Positions 26,054-39,258 of a DNA stretch of 64,000 bases are shown here, piece after piece. The DNA is taken from the NCBI GenBank assembly GCA_029207755.1, contig JARCOQ010000003.1, positions 95,682,646 to 95,746,645 of the forward strand. Reading direction: 5' to 3'. The translations under genes were made by a program, and so were the position numbers. Position 1 is the stretch's first letter. Every line of letters begins with the position of its first letter. The notes under the pieces are model-generated. The model was not told the origin of the DNA. It was given only the letters and a program-made list of their open reading frames with translations, and did not search any database. Source of the DNA: Chamaea fasciata. Taxonomy: Eukaryota; Chordata; Aves; Passeriformes; Sylviidae.

Positions 26054-26215
26054 CATAGAATCATGGAATGGGTTGGTTTGGACAGGACCCTAAAGATGAT
26101 CTACTTAAAGGTGATCTTTAAAAAACATCTACTTAAAGACCCACTCCCCTGCCATGGGCAGGGACACCTTTCTCTAGAACAGGTTGCTCAAAGTCCCACC
26201 CAACCATGGCCATTT
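26054..26215 (-). mobile_element. CR1 LINE 3' end
   Basis: Plus-strand landmarks are the reverse-complement CR1 terminus CATAGAATCATGGAATGGG, then CCCCTGCCATGGGCAGGGAC, ACACCTTTCTCTAGAACAGG and GTTGCTCAAAGTCCCACCCA. The element is 5'-truncated. A short internal duplication (ATCTACTTAAAG twice, at about 26098-26138) interrupts the usual sequence. Confidence 0.85.
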
Positions 26216-26902
26216 TGTCACACTAAAGCCAGGACACTAATTCCATCCTGCCCCAATCTTTTTTCATTTAAGAACACTAAACACTTGTAACAGTTTTCAT
26301 CTAGTAATGTCCCAAAACAATTTTTCTTTGGAATTTACAAAAGTGTAAGAAGTGAGGCAGAGGACAGGGGAATAACAAATATACCTTTTTTGGTTTGCAC
26401 TGTTGCTTAATTTTTGTATTTGACAACTAATTTGACTTTTTACATACAAATTATTGGTCAAAGGTAGAAAGAAATCATCACTGCCATTTTTTGTCATCTT
26501 TAATGTTTTGCCACCTTTAATATTCTGTCTCATCTTTATTGTCTTCTATACAATATTTTATATAGTTTGTGAGAATCTGTAGCATTAGTTGGGATTCAGG
26601 GCCCCCTAGAAAATGCACAACTGGCAATGGAAATCAATTTCAGTTAGCTGTCTGATGACTTTGATGTTTTATAAATCTCATAAAATAACTATTTGGAACT
26701 CAGCTATTCAAGTAAAGTTGTGAACTTTGACTTTAGTTTCTATCTTTATGAATCTATTGTCAGTGTCTTTGCTTATAGAATTAAAACTGACGATACCTCA
26801 GCAACTACGAGAAATAACTATTTGTATATTTTAATGGTTGGATCCAACCTCAAGGCTTAGAAACATGTAGTTTTGCTGAGGGAATGGTTTATGCTAGTTC
26901 AA

Positions 26903-27150
26903 AGAATCACAGAATGGTTTAGGTTGGAAGTGACCTTAAAGACCATCTATTCCAAACCCTCTGCCATTGACAGGGACATCTTCCACTAGATCAGCTTGCT
27001 CAATGCCTTGTTCAAGGTGGCCTTGAACACTTTCAGGAATGGGGGATCCACAACCTCACCACTCTCGCAGCAAAGAATTTCTTCCTCATATCCAGCCTAA
27101 ATTTCTTCTATTCCAATTTCTATTCATTACTCCTTGTCCTATCACTAGTT
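26903..27150 (-). mobile_element. CR1 LINE 3' end (second copy)
   Basis: Begins AGAATCACAGAATGGTTTAG, then GTTGGAAGTGACCTTAAAGA, GTGGCCTTGAACACTTTCAG, AAAGAATTTCTTCCTCATAT and CCTTGTCCTATCACTAG, all in CR1 order. It is 5'-truncated. It lies about 690 bp from the copy at 26054 in the same orientation but differs from it in sequence, so the two look like independent insertions. Confidence 0.88.
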
Positions 27151-30100
27151 AACTTTAACTCAGCTTTGTAAACTCTCCTAATTAATTTGTACCAGATATT
27201 CCGCAACCTTAATCTGGTTTTGTCTGTACTTGGATTTATACTTGATAAAGGCACCATTGCAGTGATTTTCCGTATAAATCCTTTGCAACACTGGCTTGCA
27301 CTGGCTTCCTTCTGCTTTTTAACTGTATACACCACACAGCTTATACATACCTCATATACTGCAGACTTCATAAACTGAAAGAGTTAAAAAAACCCTCACT
27401 ATGTGTTTCAAAAACCTGGAAAACAGGCCACCAGACCTAAAGCCTACTGTTCAGTTGCCCTATTTTCTTCTTTTTCTTTCTTAACCTGTTCCGCTCTCAT
27501 CCTTTGTTTCATTAATTTTTCAGATTCTGCCTCCAGGACACTTCTCTCTGTTTCTGGCGTGCTCCCTGTGGTGTCCCAGCAAGCACACCAAGGGGAAGGC
27601 TGTACTGGCTTCCCAGCAGCCTGTGCCACTGACTTCCCCACATACAGAGATGACAGTCTCTCCCACTGACCTCTTGTTCCTCGTGTATTTGTGAAAGCTG
27701 TTATTGTTTGTCCTTACAGCTTCTGCAATTTTCTCTATATTTTCAATTTTGGCTTCTGTGATCATCCCCTTATTTGGTTATTTTTAGACTTCCTTATCCC
27801 TGCTCAGAGCATTGACCCCATTGATTTATGTGCCGTGTCTGCCTTTATCCATTCTATCACTGCTCCCTGTATTTCCCTGGTCAGATGGGTTTGTCTTATT
27901 TTCTCCTCACACTTCAGCTCTCTTGGCTTTCAGCAGGGTGTATATCTGGGCTTCCTGAAACACACTTTTGAATATTCTACACTGCTTTGCTGTGTGTCTC
28001 AGTCATCTCTGGTTTTTGGAATTTGTCATGAATAATTCTTGTAGAAAGAATGTTGTTGAATTTCCTAGTGATAAGCTCCAAGAGGACATACAGACATTAA
28101 TAATTAAAGAAATGGAAGAAATAATGTATCACGTTATACTCCTTAGTTAGAAGATAACTTACGGCTCTTTTTTTTTACTTTCATGCAACTTTTCTCCATT
28201 AAAAACTTTATGATGCTACTCACTGGTACATTCAGTAGGAGCATAGTTCAGGAAATAAGTATTTCTTCTCTAGACTTGAATATATTGATTTTTAATATAT
28301 TTTATTACTAATATAATTTTCAGTATAATTAGTATGGCTATTATTTCTAATCTATAAAAAACTAACAAATATTTTTAAATATACATAGTATAGGACCAAA
28401 TAAATACAAGGGGTTTTCTAAATCAGATTACTGACCAATATTTTTCCCTCCACAACCTGCCAATTTGCTCACCAAAGTTAGAACATGACACCTTTATCTG
28501 GGGGAGGTTTTTCTCTTAGAGGAATATGAGAACATGAGAAAGGGAGGTTATATGACTACTAAGAGTTCAGTAAACTTAAACACTCAGTTTGGATAAAGTA
28601 ATTCCTATGTGCCATGTTTACCAGAATTCTTTTTTAAATTGTCTCTCTTTTCTATTGAATCTATTATTTCAGATACCTCATGCTATAAGATCCAAGTGAA
28701 GAAAAATAAGATAATGCCAATGTTATGCTATAAATCAGAATAATACTTTGAGTATTTTTATCTTTTTCTTTCTTAGTAGCACCTTGAAAAATCTTATTAA
28801 ACCTTTTTTCCAACTAAAAAGTGTCCCCAGTTACAGTGTTCGCATTCTTTTTTTGCAAGAATTTAATTTAACAGAAACCAAAACATTTGGTAGGGAATAG
28901 AATCTAAAAGTTTGCTATACAACACCTAATGAGGTTATCAGAAAGACTATATTAAGTACTTCAGTATCTGAAGTGTTTGTGAGGTGGAATTTTATGCAGA
29001 GTTTTTAACATAGCAAATTAGGCAGAATATGCTTGGAAGCAAAGTTCTGCCTAAGGCTTCAGGCAGAAAGTTCCCAAGGCACCTATACTTGTCCTCCTGG
29101 ATATTGTTAAGTATTATTTTTGGTTTGGACTAGACAACTTCCAAGTCCAGACCTCCAAATGAAGAGTTTTGAGTACTGAGAAAACAGGCATTTATCAGAT
29201 AAGTCCTCTAACAAATCCAGACTTTTAAGAATCAGCAGAACGAATTAGTTTGCACAATACTGCAACGTTTTAAATCACTCTCAAGACGGTGACTATTAGC
29301 TTGAAAGGGCTGATGCCATCAATTGATAGAAGTTGACCTAAAAATATTTAGATTTCAGCAAACCCTACAGCTTGAATTCCCTGCATTCCAATAGGAGGCC
29401 CTTCCCAGCAGACTATGCACTATTATGAAGAAGAGTTAGTAGCTCTCCTGCTGAAGTTGGATCAATGAATTGATAGGAATGAAAAATGATAATAAATTCA
29501 GAAAAAGAGATTAATTCCAGCCTAGTGATTTGCCTACTCAATTGCAAGAATAAACTTCTTCAGCTGAAGATGATTTTCCATCCGTATTTGCATACTGCTT
29601 AAAGTATGCCAACTTGCTACAGGAATGAGCAGCAGTGGACAGTGCTAATTGCAGGGTGGTAAAGTCAAACTTCATGTGGGAAATTACAAATTACTTCACT
29701 AAGCCACACTGGTCAGGAATCTTTTCTATCCCACAAAAGTCTCACATAATGCCTGCATACTTTTATGGAATACGAGAGGTGTTGAGTCAAACCTTCCCAG
29801 GCTGTAAAAGCTAAAGTCCAATCACTTAAGCTATAGAAGATAATACAGGAAAAAATAACAAGTCAAAGTTCAAGCAAGACATGGAGTTTTGGGACTTTTA
29901 TTTTAGAGATGGCTAATACTGGCCTAGAAGATGGAGCTGGGACACACTGGTTTTAGTGCTTCCAACGAGATGAATCAAAATTCCCTGTGCTAGCATTCTA
30001 TGTGCTATGAATCCCAATCTAGAAGACAGGCTTACTCAAATCTGCTTTCCAGGAGCCTGCTGGCAACCGAGCCAGAGCCCTGAATATTGTTCTAGCATCA

Positions 30101-33100
30101 GGCATGCTTCTTGCAACCACTGCACTTCCAAGCACCATGGCATCTAAGGCCGTTTACAGAATGACTGCCCAAACCCCTATCTTCTCAGCTGGGGTTAGGC
30201 ACTAACCCAGAGCCAGTACTTTGGAAAATCTGGTTTTGCACACTTAAATATTTTTGGAAAATTGTGACCAAATTAATATGCTTTTATGTGTTTAAATTAT
30301 AATTCAAATTAACCATTATCTTTTAAAATACAATAAACTCATCTCTACAGTTTTCCTGTATTTCCGGTTTCTCATGAGTTTCTGCCTCTGATTAAATAAA
30401 TCAGATTCTTATAAGCAGAAAGTACTTTTATGCATGCAGTATCAAAACACACCTTCTTTACTTCATTTATTTGTAAGAATAGAACTTAGTTGACTTTTCA
30501 GTTTAGATGACTATGCAGTAGTAACTTTGTTCAGTGAAAACTATTAATTTACCTTAATAGGCCTAAGCTACAGTGACAGGAATGAGTGAAATGTAGAACA
30601 CTCAAACTGCTTTTCCTTCTGGAGTTGCAAATATTCTTCCACATTATAGTTCTTTAATGTAAGAAATAGTGAGAAAAATTACAGAAGTGCTCAGAAGTAT
30701 GCTGGATCTCAAAAGGCAGAGAAAGACATGATACTTTCTTCACAGAGTTTTAAAAGCCAATTCTATCCTTTTGCAACTCAGAGCCTTTTAAAACATATGA
30801 ATAGCCATGAACATACCACAGATCCACCCGTGTACAGCAATATTTAACTAAATGTACCTTAAAGAAAAACCGGTGCCTAAAACCCAGCATTGCCAAAAGG
30901 CTTAGAAGTAACAAATAATATGATAGAATGATGTACCACAAGTAAAAGATGGACCTCAAGACTCAAGTATCTTTTCTTTTATAAATTCATATATTGAAAT
31001 ATATATTTTTAAACAAATTTAAAAAAGTAGAAAAACTTAAAAGAAAACTTTTATGTTTATGGTGTAGTTAATACAGAGACCGTAAATTAAGTCAAAGCAG
31101 GAATCTTTTATTTCATTGGTCCCTATACATCTCCATGTGAAGCATCTCCCCATCACAGTTCACTGGTGTTACTGAACACTGGGAGGAACACTGACAAACT
31201 AACCTGCCCTCTAGCCAGTAAGATAATTTCACCCATCACCAAAGTCTCTGCTCTTGGGATATGACAACTAAAAGGAAACTTTAAGTTTTGCAACAACTAA
31301 CCCATTCAAACAAGTTTATTTAATTGGTTGAACACAACAGTTGTTCAGTGAAGAAAAATGAGGCACAGCAATCCATTTCTACATGTTGTAAAAATATACG
31401 GGAAATCTCTCAGCCATGGAGGGCTCATTTAAAGCAAGATACAAAAAATATATGTAACACATGATGAGACTAAAAACTTACGTGGCAGCATAGGTTAGCA
31501 AAGTACATGCCCTGCAGCTGTTGATTATTCAAAAATATTTATACAAATAAATCAATATAATGTCTGATTGCCCCATGACTTATGATGTCGTTGATGGGGT
31601 TCATCTCTCACCTACCCCATGGCTTCCAAAACCTAAGTCTACACGTCATGCTAAGATACCTTCTTAACTCAGGGCAGAGAAACAGGAGTCTCCTAGGAGG
31701 CTATTCATCGTATTTTTCTTTGTGTAGTGAAAATAAAAGGAGGTGTTGTTGATTAACTTGTATTTCTTGTATTATTCCACTTAGGAATCTGCTAAAAGTG
31801 AAACAAGTCCAAGAATTTTCTCTTTTTTTTCTTTTTAACTGTCTGTCCAGATTCAATAAAGACAATATCTAATAGAATGTAAAACCATGTACTATAATAC
31901 TTTCATAATGAGAAACCAAAAAACCTGTTTCTTTCCTTTTCACAGCTGCTGTATCACTTAATTTGAATAATCCTCCCCTCTATAGCTTCACAATCTTTTC
32001 AAGACCACCTGTATGTTCCAATGTCAAAAAAATGCTGGAGTTTCCCTCTAATCTTAGGATGCCAAATACCCAACTTAACTGTGTGTTCAAGAGCAAATAG
32101 AGACAATTGACAATGTCTCGTTGCCAGATCCTTGAATACTGGGGCTGGTCAATGAGTGCAGGATAGTGCAAAGACCACGGGTTTAATGACTCATTGATTC
32201 ATTAGAGGAAATACATATCATTAAGTTTTGCTAAGTAGTTATTGATTCTGCGCACTTTGATATTGATTTATGTGTAACCAGGACACATAAAAGTGGGAGC
32301 ATGCAGAGTCAGTGACCATTTCTGCACTAACTCAAAGAAAACTGACTTTTGCACTAACTCAAAATCCTGAGGTCCACATTTATCTAAAATATATATATAT
32401 AAACTTGAAGAAAAACTTTGGGAAAGAAAACCTTCTATTTTTCTACATAGAGACGAAAATTATGTTGGCTACATTGAGTTGAATAAAAGCATCATCTAGA
32501 ACTGTTGAGGTGTCCAGATCTGTGTGTATCCTGTGTTTTCAGCCTCACCAGTAATGACAGCTTTGCTTACAGGTAGACGGAAGGGCAAATTCCAATTTAT
32601 TTATTTTTCATTATAATATCATAAAATGGAAAAGTTCACAATCAATCACGACCAATCTGAAAGGGTCAGAATGTGTTACAAGAGTGCATCTATCAGTTAC
32701 AAAACATTTTTGCACAGTCTCAATGTTTGAGCCTTGAACAAGATATGAAATCTTTAAAGTCTATTTCAAGACTTTAAATGTGATTTCCTCTAAGTAATTC
32801 AGCACGCTATGTTCAAGCATTCAAAAACCAAGAGAAATAAACTGCTGGAAATCAAAGGTGGTTCATGTAACTATACCATCCATCATTCAAAAACATGGCT
32901 AGATACCTTTTAGTAAAATCAACACCCTTAGACATAGACTTGATGTATTACATTTAACAACAACAGAATGCGTCAAACTATATTCTAGCATGTACTTACT
33001 ACATGCTACACAATGGCACTGACTCCCAACTTAATTTTAACTAAGAACGACATATGGGTCAGAATTAAGAAAAATGATGCAACAATTTTCCTGTAACTAT

Positions 33101-34840
33101 AGCAGTAAGATTCTTACTTGATCAAAATAGCTAACAGCTACAGAACATAACCAATGGAAAAGAGTAATGGTGTGAAGCAGCCTTCTAACACAAGACTGTC
33201 ATCAGTAAACATCTGAAATTACAGGAAAAAAATGACCAAAGCAAAGTGATACAGGCTGCAAACACTTCAGTGCTTATGTACCAGAGTCTCACCTCCAGCA
33301 TAAGCCACAGGATACTGCTCTGTGTCTTGCATGGTTGGTTAGGAGTCATTCAAGTGCAAAATGTCCTAAATTCTGGTTGTTAAAGGATTGAGAACCTCTG
33401 CCCCCCTGCCATGACTTACACCCTGAAAGGTATATATTTATTCATGATAATAATCTACTGAACTAGTATCCTTCTACAGCACACGGAAGTTTCTTTGCAG
33501 TACTATTAGGGAGTACTGCAGGTAGTATTTCCACTAAGTTACAAGCTTACCTATCATAAAGAAACTGGTTCAAGCTGTTGGCAGACTCAAGGGACAAATT
33601 TATATCTCATGTTCAGCTGATGTTTTTCAGCTTTAATTTTTCATTATTAGGCAAATTAGACACACCCTAGTCTAAAAATGAAAGCTTACCTTCTAGGTTA
33701 ATCATGTAACTTTAAAAGCCAGATGTCTAAATGGCTTTGCCTTAATCTGGCCTTTTTTGATATATCTGATGAAAGGAAGGATGTCTGTTCAGGTAAAAAA
33801 AACCCAAACAAAAAAGTCAAACTGAATTCCATCACATTCTGGTGGAGAGTAAGAACGCTTCAACTTGAGTCATATCACAATTAAAAAAAATACTATGGCA
33901 TATAATGTTGCTTTTTATAGCTGAAAGTGAGTCCCATTAGACTGTAGAAGAATCTCTGAAGGAAAATGAAAATATCCTCCCAAAGGAGTGGAAGCCCCAC
34001 ACAGCATGTTTTAATTGTGGCAGCTGGGCTGTGGGAGGAAATGGCGTTTTCCGTTGAAAATCTACTGCCAATATACCTCCTATGGCTAGATTTTTAAGAG
34101 AAATGTGGCAGTTCTCCCTCTCTGAATTTCAGCTGCTCAGTTTTAAGGATGCATAGGCAGGAAAGGTAGCAAGACTGAATAGCAAAAAGTCCAGAATTAC
34201 ATTCTGTCCAAAGACCAAAGAGTAAAATGGAGAAATGATTGGAAGTAGGAATGTGTAACAGGGAGATGGCAAGAGGTGGAAAAGATTCCTGAGTTTTAAA
34301 AGATAAAAGCCAACTTTTTAGAAAGTGTGTGCCACTTCAAAGGCTACTCTATTTTTTTTTTTTTTTTAAGTTTGATGTATGTGATGTTTAGCACATGTCA
34401 CTGGAAGTTGGTTAGCAATGAGTTAGTTACTTTTAAAAGCGTTCTCTTTATATTTGGGGGTCTATCATGATAATATAAATTCCCCACTGGTAACATGTAG
34501 GTTTATAAGCCTGGGAGTCACAAGAGCAATCATATGCTATGTCCACACTAAGAAATACGAAGTACTGTGAAAAGAATGCTTCTAAAATAACTTTTCTGTT
34601 CTTGATATCTGCATATACTTGCAACTCTGAATTAGGCATAATCTTGAAAATATGACTCATAATCCAAAAAAGACACTTACTGATTCAGGTAGAAAAGTCA
34701 TGCCCGTAGTATGGAAGGCTATTTTATTGCTTTCTCTTTTGATTACAGGTGGTATGGTACTGTTATCTGACATTTTTTTAATGACAATTCAATAATTTTA
34801 ACAAGGTTGAAAAAAAATTTCAAGCAAATGGAACACCCTG

Positions 34841-34937
34841 TCTTTTTTTTTCTTTCTCTTTTCTTTTTTTTTCTTTTTTGAGGGGAGTGGGTTTTTTCTT
34901 TTTGTGATTTTTTTGTTGTTGTTGGTTGGTTGGTTTT
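34841..34937. repeat. T-rich and T/G-rich low-complexity tract
   Basis: A TTTTTC-type stretch passes into TTGTTGTTGGTTGGTTGG. Same strand orientation as the tracts at 173, 12291, 45099 and 57412. Confidence 0.85.
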
Positions 34938-36349
34938 ACCCAGACAACCTCTTATGTTTCCAAATCTGGTTCCTCTAGAGCAGTCCTTTAACCATTAGAG
35001 TAACTCCTCTTTCTTTGTTCTCTGTAAAAAAAATCACACTTCCTTCTGTTCAAAGGCCTGACTTCAACAGCCAGGACAGAAGGATCCTTGCCAGTCTTCA
35101 CCGTCATCATTTTGTTATGGCTCTGGCTTGAGAATTAACATGATGCTTGCACCGATTCAGGCTAGTGGAAAAACAAAAGCAATATGCTGCTTCCTAAGTA
35201 ACTGCTTGTCCAGGATGCACAACTACCATGGATTCTTTCAGTGAAAGTGGTGTAACTGCTGTGCTGTCTGTAGAGATGAGGTGCCTGCATGTTAGCGTGA
35301 GCAGAGAATACCTGCTGTGTCTTCTGGAACAGAGGAAGCTGGCACCTGCAGCCTGCAAATCTCAAACATTCTGGCAGGTAGAAAGCCCTGAGCAGCACAG
35401 CTTAGATAAACGGGCAGCACTTCCTGGAAACACACAAATTGGTTTTCTATTACAAGTTTGGTCAACTACAGACCTGGTAATTTTGTGGATCCTCGTCTTC
35501 AGCTTCAGTACCAAAGGTCTACTTGTAGTTGTGCTCTAGAATTTTGTGCTTATTTTCTGATTTATATGTTGTGAAATGCTTTTTGTGAAAATCCCAGGTG
35601 TAGAAATTTAATGGTGGAAAACTCTTATCTCATCTCTAATTGACTGGCAAATGCACTAAACAGAAGGTGAGTGAGCAATGCTGTTTTCCATTATAATGAC
35701 ACAGACTCTGAGCTTCAGAAGGCTGAAATGACTCTTTTATTTTTCGGATGTGTTTCTTTTATATACTATTTTACACAGACCAATTTGATTGGTGACAAAA
35801 AGACAAACCTTTTCAATCATATTGGTCAGACCAGAGGGACACCAAGAAAAAGACCCTCTTAGGAAAAGGAATGAGTAACATAGGTGGAGTTTACAAAACA
35901 TTTCTCTTGTTTACAGAAAATTCCCTGGGAAAAGAATTTTAGAAAACTAAAACATCTCAGGCATGAAACCAGGGCTACAAGCGAGGTGCAAGATGAGACT
36001 TTGTGTTAAAAATATCTGGAAGGTTTTGAAAGTAGGGCTGAAAAGCATCACAGGTATGATGTCACTTCAAATTATCTGGTATCATGCAAAGCTATATTGC
36101 AATGTAGTCAGTAGGTAAACTGTACCTGACTCTTCACCATGTAATTCTAAATTTCCTGTTTGTTCAAAAAATAGGGATGTTGGTATAATCTCATTATCCC
36201 TATTTCTCAGACCAACCAATAAACTTTTGTATTTCTGTGGGTTTGTGGTTTTTTATAGAGTTCTAGAGCAACATCATAAGAAAGTGCCCTGGTGTAAGAG
36301 GAATGAAATTCAATTCCTGTTTTCAAAAGTGTTTAACCCATAGTATACC

Positions 36350-36350
<1 letters not shown>

Positions 36351-36393
<43 letters not shown>

Positions 36394-36396
36394 ATA
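36351..36396. repeat. (TAAA)n microsatellite
   Basis: About 11 perfect tetranucleotide units, TAAATAAATAAATAAATAAA onward. Likely polymorphic. Confidence 0.95.
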
Positions 36397-38135
36397 GCTT
36401 CTAACAAATCTAAACTAACCAAGACTCCTCTTCTGTTGTGGTTCTACCGAGCTCTCCCCGAGACCAACTTCTAAATCTGATTGACTGCTTTAATTTTTAA
36501 AGAACGATCAACAATTACAGTAGACAGAAAAAGCTAAGTGTTGTCTCTGTTTTATAGTTTTGATTAAATGATGACATTTTAAATAAGTTGTTCCACTTTT
36601 AGGCAATGCCATTTTCACTGTTCAGCCCTTCCTCCTACATCCTTTTAATAACATAACTGGAAGCTGCAAGCTTGACTGCTAAGGTTTGAAGTTAACACAG
36701 CAGTCAGAATTTATTTGCATTCTTTCTAAAATGTTATTTGTTTTATAACTCTGACTCAGTTTCTGAGTCTGTCCTTTTCTGAGATCTCTTTAGTTCTCAC
36801 AAGCCAAGCAAGGCCAGGGCATGTCAGTTCCGAGAATGTCAGTATTTCCAAGGAACACCTAGATGCTGCAGAGAGACAGTACTGCAATTCAGAAAGCAGT
36901 ATACTTGCCTTGCCAGAAGCACTGAAACAAATTCACCATTGTGGAAGGGACAGAAGAACTGTAAAACTGGTAATTCCTTATGTCACACAGAATTAAAAAG
37001 AAGAGCTAAGTGTCTTTGTTTTGAGAACTAGAAATGCTGATTCCAAAGCTCCAATCAAAATAAACTCATGCAATTACATTCTGTCACAATCCTTCCTACA
37101 TTTCCAGACAGAAAAAAAATCTATTTTTTTTTCTTTCCATCCCAAGCCCTGTACCCTATAAATGTGTGCTGGTAAAAAGTTGCTACAACCAGTCTTGTGA
37201 GTCAGTGTGGTGTTAGGAATGCATTACAACATTATAAGCAATATGACCTTTGGTGTCATTTGAAATCTAGCACTTAACACTGCAAAACGGACTGAGTCTA
37301 CTGAGTTACATTTGTGAAATGTTTTAAAATTAACTGTTGAAAAAGCTTTATGAGCGCAAAATACAGTTACCCTGGTAAACTGGCTGCACTTAGCCGTCCG
37401 TCTCACTGGGGCTTTGTATCTTCTACTTCTTTTTGCAAAGTATGGGATATATAGAGAATTTTATGAGAAGTTTCAAAATCAGGGGTTTTGTGGTAGCTGC
37501 TGATGTGCAAAGATCTGAAAGACTCGTGTCAGAGAAAATGAATCACATATGTCATGATACATGTTATATCCTCTTGTCTGAAATGACAGTTTGCTTGTCT
37601 CCTTCTGACGTGGTACACATGGTTACTAAGAACCAACAAACCATTAATCCTCATTCATCTTTCTAGAACAAACCATGCCCAAGCAAGGTCTACATTAAAT
37701 GTAAGCAATTCTAGTACATTTTTCTTACTTTCCTTGCAAATTCTAAACAACAAGAAAACATTTTATAATTTTTGTAAAAATGAACTTTTGATATAAAAAG
37801 TTCAGTCTACAGCAAGAGGCACAGGAGTAGAATTCCGAGGCATGACTCAACTTCTGTCAGGGATGCAAATTTCTTGTGTGGTAGCAGAGTCACGAACTCC
37901 TGGTTTATCAAGGGAGCAAAAGCATTACAGCTCTGTTTCTGTGCATAGCTGAACAGTGAAGTTCTGACATCCAAGTGAGGTATGTTTGCTCCTCTTCTAA
38001 TACCTAGGGGTATGTAGGCACTTAACACACAGCAGAATTTAGACACTGTAATTCAGGCTGGTAGAAGGTATTTTTTGTAGAGGGGGATTTCCACTCTTGT
38101 AATTAATCACTCTAAGCCTTTTTTTTTTTCTTTTT

Positions 38136-38148
38136 CCCCCCCCCCCCC
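38136..38148. repeat. Homopolymer of 13 C after a T-run
   Basis: A T-run with a single C at 38119-38135 is followed directly by 13 C and then TCACAG. On the plus strand it resembles a 3' splice site, but that is the strand opposite to MYT1L and no open exon follows. Confidence 0.85.
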
Positions 38149-38849
38149 TCACAGAAGCAGAGATTAACTCAGTCGTTTGACTTGGAGATGGTCAGGGGAG
38201 AAATCACAACCCCAGTCTTAGCCATTATCTAATCTAGAACACACAGAAATGTGTGAGCAATTTATGTTTAATATCCTCCTTTGCCAGGGGTAACTGAAGT
38301 TTTGTTTTGCACTTCTCAGAAGACTGCTTGCACATGAGATTTCATAATACTCTGGGTTTAGAGTGCACACTTCTCTAATACTTCATGCAAAATAAAACAC
38401 TGACATCTTCTGTACTACCAGTACTTTACTACCAGTGAAGGATTCATTCAATTTGTCTCAAAAATTACTGTTTCCTATATGAAGTGCTAATGCTGGGACT
38501 GAAAATGGAGTCCTTGTGTCTCCAATTGACTGCTCAAAGTGACAAAACTATATCATTCCCTCTCCTTTTGAATACAGATGAAGAAAAAAGAATGCAGTTA
38601 TCCTGACATCTTAACTTCTTTATAGTATAGAATGCAAGATCCCAGAAGATGGGAGAAAACATCTCCAACCAAATCCAGATGGAGTCCTAACCCTATTGAC
38701 AAAGAAAAAAACAGTGGGAGAGTGGCATGCTGGTACAGATCACAAATTGAGGGGCTTTTAAATACACTTGCTACACTGAAATAAGCAGATGAGAGATTAA
38801 AGACAACCTATCTATGATATTTAGTTATTATGGCATCAAGGTGCCCAAA

Positions 38850-39258
38850 TAAATGTTTTCACAGGTCTGATGAGGATCTGTTGTGGGAACTGGGGTTGCA
38901 GAGGCTGGAGAGAAGGATGAAGGGTCTTATTGGTCTCTACAACTACCTGAAAGCAGGTTGTAGGCAGGTGGGGGTTGGTCTCTTCTAAGTAACAAGTGAT
39001 GAGATGGAACAGCTTTAAATTGTGCCAGGGAAGTTTAAGGCTGGGTACAGAGAAAAAATTCTTCAGTGAAAGGATTATCAAGCATTGGAACAGGATGGCC
39101 TGGGAAGTGTTTGAGTCACCATCCCTACAGATATTTAAAAGACGTCTAGATGTAGCACTTGAGGATATGGTTTAGTGATGGACTGGGCATTGCTGAGTTA
39201 ATGGTTGTACTCTAAGACCTCAAAAGTCTTTTTCCAACCTTAACAATTCTATGACTAG
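38850..39258 (+). mobile_element. CR1 LINE 3' end, plus strand
   Basis: Shows CR1 order from TCTACAACTACCTGAAAGCA through TTCTTCAGTGAAAGGATTAT, ATTGGAACAGGATGGCCTGG and CCATCCCTACAGATATTTAA to CAATTCTATGACTAG. The copy is 5'-truncated and non-coding. Confidence 0.88.

Larger units (their letters stand above)
23266..26054. other. First part of the 25.2 kb intron between exons C and D
   Basis: AT-rich DNA. It contains an AT-rich hairpin at 23729-23753 and a small isolated CpG cluster at 25446-25586. I recognise no exon or transposon. Confidence 0.55.
27151..38849. other. Middle of the 25.2 kb intron, mostly unrecognised
   Basis: 11.7 kb of AT-rich sequence. Two overlapping minus-strand open frames at 27444-27765 lie in a Glu/Lys-rich composition and may be a worn transposon fragment. 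Simple repeats occur at 34841-34937, 36351-36396 and 38136-38148. The rest is featureless to me. Confidence 0.5.

Noticed and set aside
38110..38160. Plus-strand 3' splice site (T/C run followed by ACAG)
   Set aside because: No open exon or donor follows on that strand, and it is antisense to MYT1L.
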